Source: Krasilnikoviella flava (lineage in GTDB: Bacteria > Actinomycetota > Actinomycetes > Actinomycetales > Cellulomonadaceae). Taken from it: DNA of 64,000 nt. The stretch covers positions 1 through 64,000 of the forward strand of contig NZ_FUZQ01000003.1 in the NCBI RefSeq assembly GCF_900167525.1, in the 5' to 3' direction. The notes under the pieces were generated by a model. It made no database searches and was not told the origin of the DNA. It saw only the letters and a program-made list of their open reading frames with translations. The position numbers and the translations under genes are program-made. This document shows positions 43,063 to 52,083 of the stretch, one piece after another (within the stretch, counting starts at the first letter, position 1; each line of letters opens with the position of its first letter).

Positions 43063-44469
43063 ATGGAGAGGTGGCGCCGCCTGGTGGCGGACTACCGGTC
43101 GGGGGTCGCGCGCGGGCTCGCGCACGACGACGCGGCGGACGCTCGCGACGACGGCGCGGCGCACCGGACCGCGGACCTCGACGGTGAGCGCGACGGCTGG
43201 CTCGCGGCGACGCTGCCGGCGGCGGACCTGGCGCTCGGGTCGGTCGCGGCGCTGTGCTCCGCCGCCGCCCGGGCGGGCGCGACGGGGCCGCTGGTGGAGC
43301 GCGGACCGTCGCCCGCGCGGGTCGCGGCGTCGTTCGGCTCGGACCGGCTGCTGCGGCTCGACGGCCGCCCCGTGGCGGGGTTCGCGCCGCTGTCGGGGTT
43401 CTTCCGCACCGGCGACGGCTGGGTGCGCACGCACGCCAACTACCCGCACCACCGCGCCCGGCTGCTGCGCCTGCTGGACCTGCCCGACGACACCGACCGC
43501 GACGGGTTCGCCGCCCGCCTCGCCGACGCCTCCGCCGGCGCGCTCGAGGACGACGCCGCGGTGGTCGGCGCCGTCGTCGCCCGGGTCCGGGCCGAGGCGG
43601 AGTGGCGAGGGTCGGCGCCCGGCCGGGCAGCGCACGAGGGGCCGCTCGTCCGAGCCGGCGTCCGCGACGACGTCGTCGGGCGTCCCGCGGCACCGGCCGG
43701 CGGCCCGGTCCCGCTGGCGGGGGTGCGGGTGCTCGACCTGACGCGCGTCATCGCCGGCCCCGTGGCCACCCGCGCGCTGGCCGCGCTCGGCGCGGACGTG
43801 CTGCGCGTCGACCCCCCGGTGCCGGCCGAGATCCGGCACCAGCACCTCGACGTCGGGCAGGGCAAGCGCAGCACGCTGCTCGACCTGCACGACCCGGGCG
43901 ACCGCGAGCGCGCCCAGGCGCTGCTGACCGGTGCGGACGTGCTGGTCACCGGCTACCGGCCGGGGGCTCTCGACGTGTTCGGGCTGCGCCCGCCGCCCGG
44001 CGCCGTCGTCGCGCACGTCTCCGCCTGGGGCGACGACGGGCCGTGGGCGCGCCGACGGGGGTTCGACTCGATCGTGCAGGCGGCGTCGGGCATCGCCCTG
44101 GTCGAGTCCCCCGACGGCGACGCCCCCGGCGCGCTGCCGGCGCAGGCGCTCGACCACGCGACGGGGTACCTGCTCGCGGCCGGGGTCCTCGACGCGCTCG
44201 CCGCCCGCGGCGCCGACGGGCGCGGGCGGACCGTCTCGTCCGCGCTGGCCCGCACGGCCGCGTGGCTGCTCGACGCCGACGGCCGCGACGCCGCGCACCC
44301 GGAGGCCGCCGTCCCCGGGCCGGACGCCGTCGTGAGCCACGGCCACCGGCCGCGCGTCACGACCGCTCGCCCCGCGCTCCCGGGGCACGACGACCACCCC
44401 GCACCTGCTCACCCGTGGGGCGGCGACCACGGGGCCTGGGCGACGTCTCCGCCGCCGTCGTCGCCGTGA
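43063..44469 (+). CDS. CoA transferase family III (CaiB/BaiF-like)
   Basis: 468 residues. The family-III core begins near residue 220: LAGVRVLDLTRVIAGPVATRALAALGADVLRVDPP, then LDVGQGKRSTLLDLHDP, which carries the segment around the conserved catalytic Asp region, followed by AHVSAWGDDGPWARRRGFDSIVQAASGIA. The first ~215 residues are a duplicated but degenerate N-terminal half, seen in some actinobacterial members. It likely moves CoA between acyl acids in the cytosol; substrate unknown. Start ATG 43063. The next gene begins 97 bp later and is unrelated in function. Confidence 0.83.
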   Translation: MERWRRLVADYRSGVARGLAHDDAADARDDGAAHRTADLDGERDGWLAATLPAADLALGSVAALCSAAARAGATGPLVERGPSPARVAASFGSDRLLRLDGRPVAGFAPLSGFFRTGDGWVRTHANYPHHRARLLRLLDLPDDTDRDGFAARLADASAGALEDDAAVVGAVVARVRAEAEWRGSAPGRAAHEGPLVRAGVRDDVVGRPAAPAGGPVPLAGVRVLDLTRVIAGPVATRALAALGADVLRVDPPVPAEIRHQHLDVGQGKRSTLLDLHDPGDRERAQALLTGADVLVTGYRPGALDVFGLRPPPGAVVAHVSAWGDDGPWARRRGFDSIVQAASGIALVESPDGDAPGALPAQALDHATGYLLAAGVLDALAARGADGRGRTVSSALARTAAWLLDADGRDAAHPEAAVPGPDAVVSHGHRPRVTTARPALPGHDDHPAPAHPWGGDHGAWATSPPPSSP

Positions 44470-44566
44470 CGGCGGCGGCCGGGTGCGAGGAGCGCGCGCC
44501 TCTGGTCTCATCGGACCTGTCCCCGGCGCGCACCGCCCGGGCGGGCTGCGGCGGGAGGAGTCGGCG

Positions 44567-45160
44567 ATGGCGGTCGTGACGCGGGGGTTCGGGGGGCGAC
44601 GGCCCGAGCCGGAGCACGAGATCCCGCCGGGGCAGTTCGTGACCGACGACTTCCCGGTGCTGTCGGCGGGCCCGACGCCGAACGTGGACGAGTCCCGTTG
44701 GGAGCTGACGGTCCGCACGGAGACGGGCGAGGGCACCTCGTGGTCGTGGGAGCAGCTGATGGCGCTGCCGGCCGAGGACGTCGAGACGGACATCCACTGC
44801 GTCACGCACTGGTCCAAGCTCGGCACGACGTGGCGGGGGGTCTCCCTCGACACGCTGCTGGCGGACGTGGAGACGAGTGCGGAGTTCGTCATGGCGCGCT
44901 CCTACGGCGGGTACACGACCAACCTGCCGCTGCAGGACCTGCTCGACGGGCAGGCGTGGGTGGCGTTCGAGTTCGAGGGCGAGCCGCTGGATCCGGTGCA
45001 CGGCGGCCCGGCGCGGTTGCTGGTGCCGCACCTGTACTTCTGGAAGAGCGCGAAGTGGCTGCGCGGCCTGGACCTGATGGACGACGAGGACCTGGGCTTC
45101 TGGGAGCAGAACGGGTACCACGCCTACGGCGACCCCTGGCTCGAGCAGCGGTACGCGTGA
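44567..45160 (+). CDS. Molybdopterin-dependent oxidoreductase, sulfite-oxidase-like
   Basis: 197 residues, a single sulfite-oxidase/YedY-type molybdopterin domain. The segment DIHCVTHWSKLGTTWRG contains the cysteine that ligates molybdenum, and the Moco-binding GGPARLLVPHLYFWKSAKWLRGL is clear. No signal peptide, so cytosolic or peripheral. Start ATG 44567 with the strong site GGGAGGAG. It overlaps a flavin reductase by 4 bp (GTGA), which suggests a two-component redox enzyme with the reductase as electron partner. Physiological substrate unknown. Confidence 0.88.
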   Translation: MAVVTRGFGGRRPEPEHEIPPGQFVTDDFPVLSAGPTPNVDESRWELTVRTETGEGTSWSWEQLMALPAEDVETDIHCVTHWSKLGTTWRGVSLDTLLADVETSAEFVMARSYGGYTTNLPLQDLLDGQAWVAFEFEGEPLDPVHGGPARLLVPHLYFWKSAKWLRGLDLMDDEDLGFWEQNGYHAYGDPWLEQRYA

Positions 45161-45879
45161 GCTGGCACGTCGCGACCGTCGTCGGGGCCCGGCCCCTGAC
45201 GGGCACGGCCCGCGCGCTGACCCTGTCCGCGCCCGGGTTCGCCGGCGCGCTGCCGGGCCAGCACGTCGACCTGCGGCTGACCGCGCCGGACGGCTACCAG
45301 GCCACCCGCGCCTACTCCCTGGCCCGGGCCGGGCACGACGAGCGGGTCGACCTCGTGGTGGACGAGGTGCCCGGCGGAGAGGTCTCGCCCTACCTCGTGC
45401 ACGACGCGCGGCCCGGCGACCAGCTCGAGATCCGCGGACCGCTGGGCGGGTACTTCGTGTGGCACGACGACGACCCCGCTCCGGTGCTCCTCGTGGCCGG
45501 CGGCTCGGGCGTCGTGCCGTTCCTCGCGATGCTGCGCGCCCGCCGCAGCGCCGGGCAGCAGCCCGGGCGCCACGCCCCGTTCCGCCTCGTGTGCTCCGTG
45601 CGCGCCCCCGGCGACGCGATCGAGCGCGAGGAGATCGACGCCCCCGACCCCGGCCTGCAGGCACGGTGGGTCTACACCCGCCAGGCCCCGCCCGGCTGGC
45701 CCACCCCGCCCGGGCGGATCACGACCGCCGACCTCACCGCCCCCGGGTTCGGTCCCGACGACGGCACGTCGGTGTTCGTCTGCGGTCCCACCGGGTTCGT
45801 CGAGGCGGCCGCCGGGCTGCTCACCGGGCTCGGGCACCCGCCCGGCCGCGTCCGCACCGAACGCTTCGGAGGTGCCTGA
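45157..45879 (+). CDS. Ferredoxin-NADP reductase-like FAD oxidoreductase
   Basis: 240 residues. FAD-binding motif RAYSLA, the phosphate-binding GGSGVVPFLAMLRARR, and the C-terminal VFVCGPTGFVEAAAGLL typical of FNR-type NAD(P)H reductases. No 2Fe-2S ferredoxin domain follows, so electrons must leave to a partner. The GTG start overlaps the molybdopterin gene by 4 bp and the stop shares a base with the DUF6510 start (TGATG), pointing to a stable complex of the three products. Confidence 0.88.
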   Translation: MSWHVATVVGARPLTGTARALTLSAPGFAGALPGQHVDLRLTAPDGYQATRAYSLARAGHDERVDLVVDEVPGGEVSPYLVHDARPGDQLEIRGPLGGYFVWHDDDPAPVLLVAGGSGVVPFLAMLRARRSAGQQPGRHAPFRLVCSVRAPGDAIEREEIDAPDPGLQARWVYTRQAPPGWPTPPGRITTADLTAPGFGPDDGTSVFVCGPTGFVEAAAGLLTGLGHPPGRVRTERFGGA

Positions 45880-46166
45880 TGACGACGCACGACGCGCCCG
45901 TCCACGACAGGCCCACGCTCGACGGGTCCGCCCTGGCCGGTCTGCTGAGCGAGGTCTACGCCTTCGACGCCACCCTCGCGGTCGTGCGCTGCGCGAGCTG
46001 CGGGCACACCGACGTCTTCGCCCGCGCCACCGTGTATCTGACCGCCATGGGCGCCGTCGTGCGCTGCGCCACCTGCACCGCCGTCCTGCTCGTCGTCGTC
46101 GAACGACCCGACGGTCCTCGCGTCTCGGCGTCCGGCGCGGCCTGGGTGCAGGCCCCGGGCGGCTGA
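45879..46166 (+). CDS. DUF6510 zinc-ribbon protein
   Basis: 95 residues. Two CxxC pairs (CASC at about 38-41, CATC at about 62-65) form a likely zinc ribbon; no other domain is visible. Its start shares a base with the stop of the flavin reductase gene. Conserved position in this operon suggests a small accessory or electron-carrier-associated protein of the molybdopterin enzyme. Role is inference. Converges on ppx with 3 bp between. Confidence 0.82.
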   Translation: MTTHDAPVHDRPTLDGSALAGLLSEVYAFDATLAVVRCASCGHTDVFARATVYLTAMGAVVRCATCTAVLLVVVERPDGPRVSASGAAWVQAPGG

Positions 46167-46169
46167 CCC

Positions 46170-47120
46170 CTACAGACGGTCGAGCCGCTGCAGCACCGCG
46201 CCCTCGCGCAGCGCCCACGGACAGATCTCGACCTCGTCGACCCCGAGGGCCCGCATCGTCTCCTCCGCCACGACGGCCCCTCCGACGATCTGGTAGGTGC
46301 GCTCCGGCGTGACGCCCGGCAGCGCGGTGCGGCCCTCGGCGGGGATGCGGGCGAGGCGCGGCACCCAGTCGGCCAGCTGCGACAGGCGCATCCGCCAGCG
46401 CTCGTCCGGGCCCACGACCTCCAGCTGCATGCCGGCGAGCCGGGCCAGGGAGCGGAAGGTCTTGGACGTCGCGACCACGTGGTCGGGGGCGGGCACGGCC
46501 GCGAGGCGCTCCACGACGGGCGCCAGCAGGGTGCGGCAGTGCACGCGCAGGGCCTCGACCTCGTCGGGTCCGGGCGGGTCGTCGGGCAGGAAGGCCCGCG
46601 TGGTCCGACCGGCGCCCAGCGGGACCGACGCGGCGAGGTCGGGCTCCTCGTCGACGCCGGAGGCGATCTCCAGCGAGCCGCCGCCGATGTCGAGCACCAG
46701 CAGCCGGCCGGCCGCCCACCCGTGCCAGCGCCGCGCGGCGAGGAACGTCAGCCGAGCCTCGTCCTCGCCGGAGAGCACCTGCACGTCGCGACCCACCCGG
46801 CGCGAGATCTCCGCGAGCACCGCGGCGCCGTTCGCGGCGTCGCGCAGCGCGGACGTCGCCATCGGCAGCAGCTCCTCGACGGCGGACTCGCGCGCGACGT
46901 CGAGGACGTCGTCGACCGCAGCGAGCATCGCCCGCTCGCCCTCGGCCGACAGCGCGCCGTCGGCGTCGAGGTACCGCATGAGCCGCACGGTGATCTTGCG
47001 CTCCGCGTGCGGCACCGGCCGCACGCCGTGCCGGGCGTCCATGACGAGCAGGTGCACCGTGTTGGAGCCGATGTCGATGACGCCGAGGCGGGGCGCCGGG
47101 GTCGTGGCTGTGCTGCTCAT
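46170..47120 (-). CDS. Ppx/GppA family phosphatase
   Basis: 316 residues. Actin-like ATPase fold with phosphate-1 motif VIDIGSNTVHLLV and phosphate-2 motif LLVLDIGGGSLEIA. Proteins of this size hydrolyse polyphosphate or pppGpp; actinobacterial short paralogues include Rv0496/Rv1026 types. It belongs to the group lacking C-terminal HD domains. Start ATG 47120, 8 nt after TACGCT. Single gene. Confidence 0.88.
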   Translation of the reverse strand: MSSTATTPAPRLGVIDIGSNTVHLLVMDARHGVRPVPHAERKITVRLMRYLDADGALSAEGERAMLAAVDDVLDVARESAVEELLPMATSALRDAANGAAVLAEISRRVGRDVQVLSGEDEARLTFLAARRWHGWAAGRLLVLDIGGGSLEIASGVDEEPDLAASVPLGAGRTTRAFLPDDPPGPDEVEALRVHCRTLLAPVVERLAAVPAPDHVVATSKTFRSLARLAGMQLEVVGPDERWRMRLSQLADWVPRLARIPAEGRTALPGVTPERTYQIVGGAVVAEETMRALGVDEVEICPWALREGAVLQRLDRL

Positions 47121-47128
47121 GGCAGCCG

Positions 47129-47134
47129 AGCGTA
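47129..47134 (-). promoter_or_regulatory. -10 element TACGCT for the Ppx/GppA gene
   Basis: Minus strand TACGCT, 8 nt before the ATG at 47120; predicted leaderless start. Confidence 0.5.
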
Positions 47135-47152
47135 GCGGCGGGGCCGGGCACG

Positions 47153-47189
47153 ACGACGCCCGGTCCCGCGGGGCGGGGCCGGGCGTCGT
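47153..47189 (-). terminator. Hairpin after the SHOCT gene
   Basis: 11-bp perfect stem ACGACGCCCGG/CCGGGCGTCGT with a 15-nt GC-rich loop, downstream of the SHOCT gene and upstream of the ppx promoter. No T-tract. Confidence 0.55.
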
Positions 47190-47228
47190 GCGGCCGGGTC
47201 GTGGGCTGGGTCGTTCAGCCGAGAGCGG

Positions 47229-47603
47229 TCAGGAGAGGGCCTTCACCTTGAGGCGCTCGTACTCCTCGGGCGTGATCGTGCCCTCGTCGAGCAGCTTCTT
47301 GGCCGCTGAGATGTGCTCGGCCGGGGAGCCCGCGACCTCCCGGATGTACGCGTCGGTGCCGGCCTTGGCCTCCTTCACCGCCGTGAGCTGACGCTCCGAC
47401 ATCCCGCGGCCACGGGCGATGAGGTAGACCAGGGCGGTGATCAGCGGGACGAAGATCAGGAGGACCACCCACACCGCCTTCCACCAGCCCGAGAGCTCCC
47501 GGTCGCGGAACAGGTCGGTGAGGATCTGGAACAGCACCATGAGGTAGGCGATGAACAGGAAGATCCAGACGAGGTACCAGAAGAAGTCCCAGAAGGTTTC
47601 CAT
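47229..47603 (-). CDS. PLDc_N/SHOCT-domain membrane protein
   Basis: 124 residues. Two N-terminal membrane helices (FFWYLVWIFLFIAYLMVLFQILTD and WWKAVWVVLLIFVPLITALVYLIA) of the PLDc_N/phospholipase-D-nuclease N-terminal type, then a linker and a C-terminal SHOCT motif (KKLLDEGTITPEEYERLKVKAL). Small membrane proteins like this are common in actinobacteria and of unknown function. Start ATG 47603 has AAGGA upstream. The longer in-frame extension adds nothing conserved. Confidence 0.85.
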   Translation of the reverse strand: METFWDFFWYLVWIFLFIAYLMVLFQILTDLFRDRELSGWWKAVWVVLLIFVPLITALVYLIARGRGMSERQLTAVKEAKAGTDAYIREVAGSPAEHISAAKKLLDEGTITPEEYERLKVKALS

Positions 47604-47776
47604 CGCAGGTGTCCTTTCGAGCGGTCCCAACCATCGACAGGTCGACCGGTGGCGGACCCGTTGCCCGCGCTCGGAACGCTAGTAGCGACATGCCGGACGC
47701 GCGCGTCGAAACGGGGTGATCTGGGCCTCCACCCGGCGAACCGGTCGCTCCGGGAGGTTCGCGACAGCCGGGACGG

Positions 47777-49222
47777 TCAGCGGCGGGTGGCGCGTCCGGC
47801 GTCCGCGACGAGCTCCTCGGCACCCGACACGACGGCGGCCTCCGCGGCCCGGGCCCGGGCCAGCGCGTCGGCGCGCACGGCCACGATCCGACCGTGCAGG
47901 GCGGAGTGGATCCGCTGGCGGACACCGCGCGCGATCGCGTCGACGTCGGACTCGTCCGGGGTCTCCCCGCGGGCCGCGAGCTCGGTGGCGAGCCGGTCCA
48001 CGGCCGCGTCGACCTCCCGGCGGACCCGGACCTCCGCGGCGTCGAACAGCGCCACGACGGCGGCGTCGGCCGCGCGGCCCAGGCGCGTCTCCTCGAAGTC
48101 CGCGGCCGCGTCGACCACGATCCGGCGGGCGCGGTCCACGACGTCCGCCGCCGTCGCCGGGGCGTGCGCCTTGAGCGTGCCCAGGTCGTACAGCAGCACG
48201 CCCTCCACGTCCGCGACGCGCGGGTCGACGTCGCGGTGCAGCGCCAGGTCGAGCACCACCAGGGGGCCGCCGGTCTCGCGCCGTCCTGAGCCTGTCGAAG
48301 GGTCGCCCGCGGCGGCCGCGGCGCGCTCGCGCGACCGCACCACCGCGGCGGCGTCGAGCACGTACTCCAGGGAGACCTCGGCCCGGCCGCCGCCCATGGC
48401 CTCGACAGGCTCGACCGACGGAGCCGGCCGGCGGCCGCGGGCACCCGAGCAGGAGACCACGAGGTCGGCGTCGGCCAGCGCGGCGACGAGGTCACGCGCG
48501 GGCTCGACGTCGTGCCCCTCGGCGAAGACCTCGGCGCGGCCGGAGCGCGAGTACACCCGCACGTCGTCGCAGCCCCGGGCACGCAGGGCCGCCACGGAGG
48601 CGCCCGCGTACGAGCCCGTGCCGATGAGCACGACGCGCAGGCCCCGCCACGACCCGTCGTGGTCGGCCGGGCCCTGCATCAGGTCCTTGCCCGCGAGGTC
48701 GAGGCCGAGCGAGACGACGGACCGTCCGGCGGCGCCGAGCTCCGTCCGGGTGCCGACCCGCTTGGACGTGCGCGACGCCGTCTGGAACAGCAGCTCGAGA
48801 GTCTTGGACGTGGTGCCGTCGGCGCGCGCCTCCGCGAGGGCCCGCTTCACCTGTCCGGCGATCTCCCGCTCCCCCACGACCATCGAGTCCAGGCCCGCGG
48901 CCACCGTGAAGAGGTGCTCGGTGACCTCCGGCCCGGTGCGGACCGTGAACGAGTCGGCCGCGGCGTCCTGGGACACCCCCGAGCTCTGCGCGACGAGCGC
49001 CGCGACGTGCCGCGTCGCGTGCCGGACGGCGTCGCCGTGCACCGGCGCGTCCACGTCCAGGTAGAGCTCGAACCGGTTGCACGTGGAGATCACGACCGAG
49101 CCCCGCACGGGGCCGCACGAACCCACGGCGACGCGCCCGACGGAGCCCGACCCGGTGGACAGCCGCTCGAGCGCGTCCAGGTCCAGCTCGCGGTGCGAGG
49201 CGGTGAGGGAGAGGAGTACCAC
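47777..49222 (-). CDS. hemA: Glutamyl-tRNA reductase
   Basis: 481 residues. Reduces glutamyl-tRNA to glutamate-1-semialdehyde with NADPH, the first step of heme biosynthesis by the C5 route. Catalytic Cys in VVISTCNRFELYL, NADPH domain with GTGSYAG, and VLDLALHRDVDP. Family members are usually ~420 residues; here the loop between VVSCSGA and GPLVVLDLAL (about residues 262-317) is ~35-40 residues longer and contains REP-like inverted sequences. Start GTG 49222 with GGAGG nearby. Divergent from hemE across 49 bp. Confidence 0.93.
   Translation of the reverse strand: MVLLSLTASHRELDLDALERLSTGSGSVGRVAVGSCGPVRGSVVISTCNRFELYLDVDAPVHGDAVRHATRHVAALVAQSSGVSQDAAADSFTVRTGPEVTEHLFTVAAGLDSMVVGEREIAGQVKRALAEARADGTTSKTLELLFQTASRTSKRVGTRTELGAAGRSVVSLGLDLAGKDLMQGPADHDGSWRGLRVVLIGTGSYAGASVAALRARGCDDVRVYSRSGRAEVFAEGHDVEPARDLVAALADADLVVSCSGARGRRPAPSVEPVEAMGGGRAEVSLEYVLDAAAVVRSRERAAAAAGDPSTGSGRRETGGPLVVLDLALHRDVDPRVADVEGVLLYDLGTLKAHAPATAADVVDRARRIVVDAAADFEETRLGRAADAAVVALFDAAEVRVRREVDAAVDRLATELAARGETPDESDVDAIARGVRQRIHSALHGRIVAVRADALARARAAEAAVVSGAEELVADAGRATRR
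48283..48414. repeat. REP-like inverted pair within hemA
   Basis: GTCCTGAGCCTGTCGAAGGG (48283-48302) matches a REP-like sequence I recall as dispersed in many bacterial genomes. Its core TCGACAGGCTC recurs in inverted orientation at 48404-48414, 105 nt away. Both lie in the coding region that is longer than in other GluTR proteins (residues about 270-312). Confidence 0.6.
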
Positions 49223-49271
49223 AGTGCCTCCACTTTAAGAGCGACGAGCCGGCGGGGCAGAATCATGGACC

Positions 49272-50438
49272 GTGACATCCCCCACGATCACTCCCGAGCC
49301 GAGCCGCGAGACCCACCTGCTGCCCGCCGACCACCCCCTGGTCGACGGCCGGACGTCGCGCGCCCCGCTGGTGCGCGCCCTGCGGGGTGAACGTCCGGAC
49401 GTGACCCCCGTGTGGTTCATGCGGCAGGCCGGCAGGTCCCTGCCCGAGTACCGCGAGGTCCGTCAGGGAGTAGGGATGCTCGACTCCTGCCTCCGGCCAC
49501 CGCTCGCCGCGGAAATCACCCTCCAGCCCGTGCGCCGCCACCACGTGGACGCCGCCGTCTTCTTCAGCGACATCGTGGTGCCGCTGAGGCTGGCGGGCGT
49601 CGACGTCGACATCAAGCCCGGCGTCGGGCCGGTCATGGACCAGCCGTACCGGACGGCGGAGGACGTCGCGCGGCTCACGTCGCGGACCCTCGACGACGCC
49701 GCGCTCGCGCCGATCGCCGAGGCCGTGCGCCTCACCGTCGCCGAGCTCGGCGACGTCCCGCTGCTGGGCTTCGGGGGCGCGCCGTTCACGCTGGCCGCCT
49801 ACCTCGTCGAGGGCCGGCCGTCGCGCGACCACCTCGCCGCACGCACCCTCATGCACGCCGACCCCGAGACGTGGGCCCGGCTCACCGCCTGGACTGCGGA
49901 GCTCACCGGCCGCTTCCTGCGCGCCCAGGTGCTCGCGGGCGCGTCCGCCGTGCAGCTCTTCGACTCCTGGGCGGGCTCGTTGGCGCTGGCGGACTACACC
50001 GCGCACGTCGCGCCGTCGTCCACCGCCGCGCTGGCGCACGTCGCCGACCTTCGCACGCCGGGCACGGACGGGAGCGCCGGCGACGGCCTCCCGGCGATCC
50101 ACTTCGGCACCGGCACCGGGCACCTGCTGCCCGCCCTGCGCGACGTGCTCGACGCCGCCGGCGTCACGCACCCCGCCGTCGGCGTCGACTACCGCACCCC
50201 GCTCGACGAGGCCGCGGCCCTGCTGGCCGACCACCCGCGCGGCGCCGTGCCCGTGCAGGGCAACATCGACCCGGCGCTGCTCGGCGCCCCGTGGCCCGTG
50301 CTCGAGGCGCACGTGCGCGACGTCGTCGCCCGCGGGCAGGCCGCGCCGGGGCACGTGGTCAACCTGGGGCACGGCGTGCCGCCGGACACCGACCCGACCG
50401 TGCTGACGCGCGTCGTCGAGCTGGTGCACTCGCTGTGA
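49272..50438 (+). CDS. hemE: Uroporphyrinogen decarboxylase
   Basis: 388 residues. Converts uroporphyrinogen III to coproporphyrinogen III in the cytosol. Signature [16 protein letters not shown] near residue 50, [16 protein letters not shown], and the C-terminal [11 protein letters not shown]; the catalytic Asp region FFSDIVVPL is present. Start GTG 49272. Divergent from hemA, and its stop overlaps hemY by 4 bp (GTGA). Confidence 0.95.
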   Translation: MTSPTITPEPSRETHLLPADHPLVDGRTSRAPLVRALRGERPDVTPVWFMRQAGRSLPEYREVRQGVGMLDSCLRPPLAAEITLQPVRRHHVDAAVFFSDIVVPLRLAGVDVDIKPGVGPVMDQPYRTAEDVARLTSRTLDDAALAPIAEAVRLTVAELGDVPLLGFGGAPFTLAAYLVEGRPSRDHLAARTLMHADPETWARLTAWTAELTGRFLRAQVLAGASAVQLFDSWAGSLALADYTAHVAPSSTAALAHVADLRTPGTDGSAGDGLPAIHFGTGTGHLLPALRDVLDAAGVTHPAVGVDYRTPLDEAAALLADHPRGAVPVQGNIDPALLGAPWPVLEAHVRDVVARGQAAPGHVVNLGHGVPPDTDPTVLTRVVELVHSL

Positions 50439-51940
50439 CCCCCCTCCCGCCGCTCGGCGCCCCCGACGTGCGTTCCGGCCGACCCTCGCGGCCGCCGGAG
50501 CACGTCGACGCGGTGGTCGTCGGCGGCGGGATCGGCGGTCTCGTCGCGGCCCGCACCCTCGTGCAGCGCGGGCTGCAGGTGGTGCTCCTCGAGGCCTCCG
50601 ACCGGGTGGGCGGGCCCGTGCGCGGTGGCGCGTTCGGCTCGCTGCCGCGCGTGCGGCTGGACCTCGGCGCGGAGTCGTTCGCGGCGCGCGGCACGGCGGT
50701 CACCAACCTGGCCGACGAGCTCGGGCTCGACGTCGTCAGCCCGGCTCCCCTGTCCGCCTGGGGGTACGCGGCGGGGCAGTCCTTCCCCCTGCCGAAGGCG
50801 GGCGTGCTCGGCATCCCGTCGGTGCCGTGGGCGCCCGACGTGCGGCGCGCGATCGGCTGGCCCGGCGTCGCGCGGGCGGCCCTCGACCGCGTGCTGCCGC
50901 GCGTCGTCGCCGACCGGACCGACCTGGGCTCGCTCGTGCGGTCGCGGCTGGGCAGGCGGGTCACCGAGCGGCTGGTGGGGCCCGTCGCCGCCGGGGTGCA
51001 CTCCGCGCCCCTGGACCGGCTCGACGTCGCCGCCGTCGCGCCCGGGCTGCTCGACGCCTTCGCCCGCACCGGGTCGCTCTCCCGCGCCGTCGGCGAGCTG
51101 CGGGCGGCCGCACCCGCCGGGTCCGCCGTGCGGGGCATCGACGGCGGCATCCACGCCCTCGTCGAGGCGCTCACCGGCGAGATCGCCGCGAGCGCCGAGG
51201 AGTTCGCCGAGTCCCCGCGCACCGACGCGACCGGCCCCATCCACGCCGCCGTGCGCGTGGGGCAGCAGGTCGACGGGGTGGAGCGGGTCGGCGCGGACTG
51301 GCAGGTGACCACGACCGTCGGCGACACGGTGCGCGCACCGCGGCTGATCGTGACGACGCCGCGGGTCGCGCCGCTGCTGGCCCCGTGGGTGACGGGGCTG
51401 GGCGACGCCGCCCCGGGCGGGGTGCGCGTGCCGACGCCGGAGCGGGGCGCCGACATCTGGCTCGCGACGCTGCTGCTCGACGCCCCCGGGCTCGACGCCG
51501 CCCCCCGCGGTTCCGGGCTCCTCGTGGCGCCCGACGGCGGCGGCGCCGCGGAGGTGCGCGCCAAGGCGCTCACGCACGCGACCGCGAAGTGGCCGTGGCT
51601 GGCCGAGCGCGTCCGCGCCGCCGCCGGGCCGGGCGTGCACGTGGTGCGGCTCTCGTACGGCCGGATCGGCACGCCGACCGACCCGCCGTCCGCCGAGGAG
51701 GCCGCCCGCGACGCGTCCGTGCTGCTCGGCGTCGACCTCGCCGACCGCGTGCGCGACCACCTGCTGCAGCGCTGGGACGGCTCCCTGCCCCCGCCCACCC
51801 CCGCCTACCGCGCGGAGGTCGCCGCGTTCTCCGCCGCCGTCGGGCACACCCCCGGGCTGGCCGTCACCGGCGGGTGGGTGGCCGGCACCGGCCTCGCGGC
51901 GATCGTCGCGCACGCGCAGGCCGCCGTCGCCGCCCTCTGA
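50435..51940 (+). CDS. hemY: Protoporphyrinogen/coproporphyrinogen III oxidase (HemY/CgoX)
   Basis: 501 residues. FAD-binding [17 protein letters not shown] near residue 30, then [11 protein letters not shown]. In actinobacteria HemY-type enzymes oxidise coproporphyrinogen III to coproporphyrin III using O2 (the CPD pathway), which is the likely role. Also has the C-terminal FAD motif [20 protein letters not shown] start overlaps hemE by 4 bp. No hemQ or hemH gene follows in the window. Confidence 0.9.
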   Translation: MTPLPPLGAPDVRSGRPSRPPEHVDAVVVGGGIGGLVAARTLVQRGLQVVLLEASDRVGGPVRGGAFGSLPRVRLDLGAESFAARGTAVTNLADELGLDVVSPAPLSAWGYAAGQSFPLPKAGVLGIPSVPWAPDVRRAIGWPGVARAALDRVLPRVVADRTDLGSLVRSRLGRRVTERLVGPVAAGVHSAPLDRLDVAAVAPGLLDAFARTGSLSRAVGELRAAAPAGSAVRGIDGGIHALVEALTGEIAASAEEFAESPRTDATGPIHAAVRVGQQVDGVERVGADWQVTTTVGDTVRAPRLIVTTPRVAPLLAPWVTGLGDAAPGGVRVPTPERGADIWLATLLLDAPGLDAAPRGSGLLVAPDGGGAAEVRAKALTHATAKWPWLAERVRAAAGPGVHVVRLSYGRIGTPTDPPSAEEAARDASVLLGVDLADRVRDHLLQRWDGSLPPPTPAYRAEVAAFSAAVGHTPGLAVTGGWVAGTGLAAIVAHAQAAVAAL

Positions 51941-51968
51941 CCCACGAGGGAGCTCGCAGATCCGCGGG

Positions 51969-51991
51969 GGTCGTGACGCATCGTCATGACC
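51969..51991 (+). terminator. Hairpin after hemE-hemY
   Basis: 10-bp stem GGTCGTGACG/CGTCATGACC (one G-T) with a 3-nt loop, 28 bp after the hemY stop. The tight loop and absence of a T-run make it a modest candidate. Confidence 0.45.
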
Positions 51992-52046
51992 GCGCGTCAG
52001 GACGTCGGGAGCACCGTGTGAGATCGGCCTCCAGGTCCGCCCGGAG

Positions 52047-52055
52047 TTGTCCACA
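52047..52055 (+). promoter_or_regulatory. Perfect DnaA-box-like 9-mer upstream of hemC
   Basis: TTGTCCACA equals the actinobacterial DnaA box consensus. It lies 29 bp before the hemC start and partly overlaps a possible -35. A single box can occur by chance about once per few hundred kb at this composition, so the functional claim is weak. Confidence 0.4.
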
Positions 52056-52071
52056 GGCCGCCAGGCTGCGC

Positions 52072-52077
52072 GACACT
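52072..52077 (+). promoter_or_regulatory. -10-like element GACACT for hemC
   Basis: GACACT, 6 nt before the GTG at 52084; predicted leaderless start. TTGTCC is 19 bp upstream as a possible -35. Confidence 0.4.
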
Positions 52078-52083
52078 GGACGG

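Noticed and set aside
43063-44469. Frameshift or fusion in the CoA transferase because of its unusual N-terminus
   Set aside because: The frame is open throughout, and two-half family-III transferases exist in actinobacteria.
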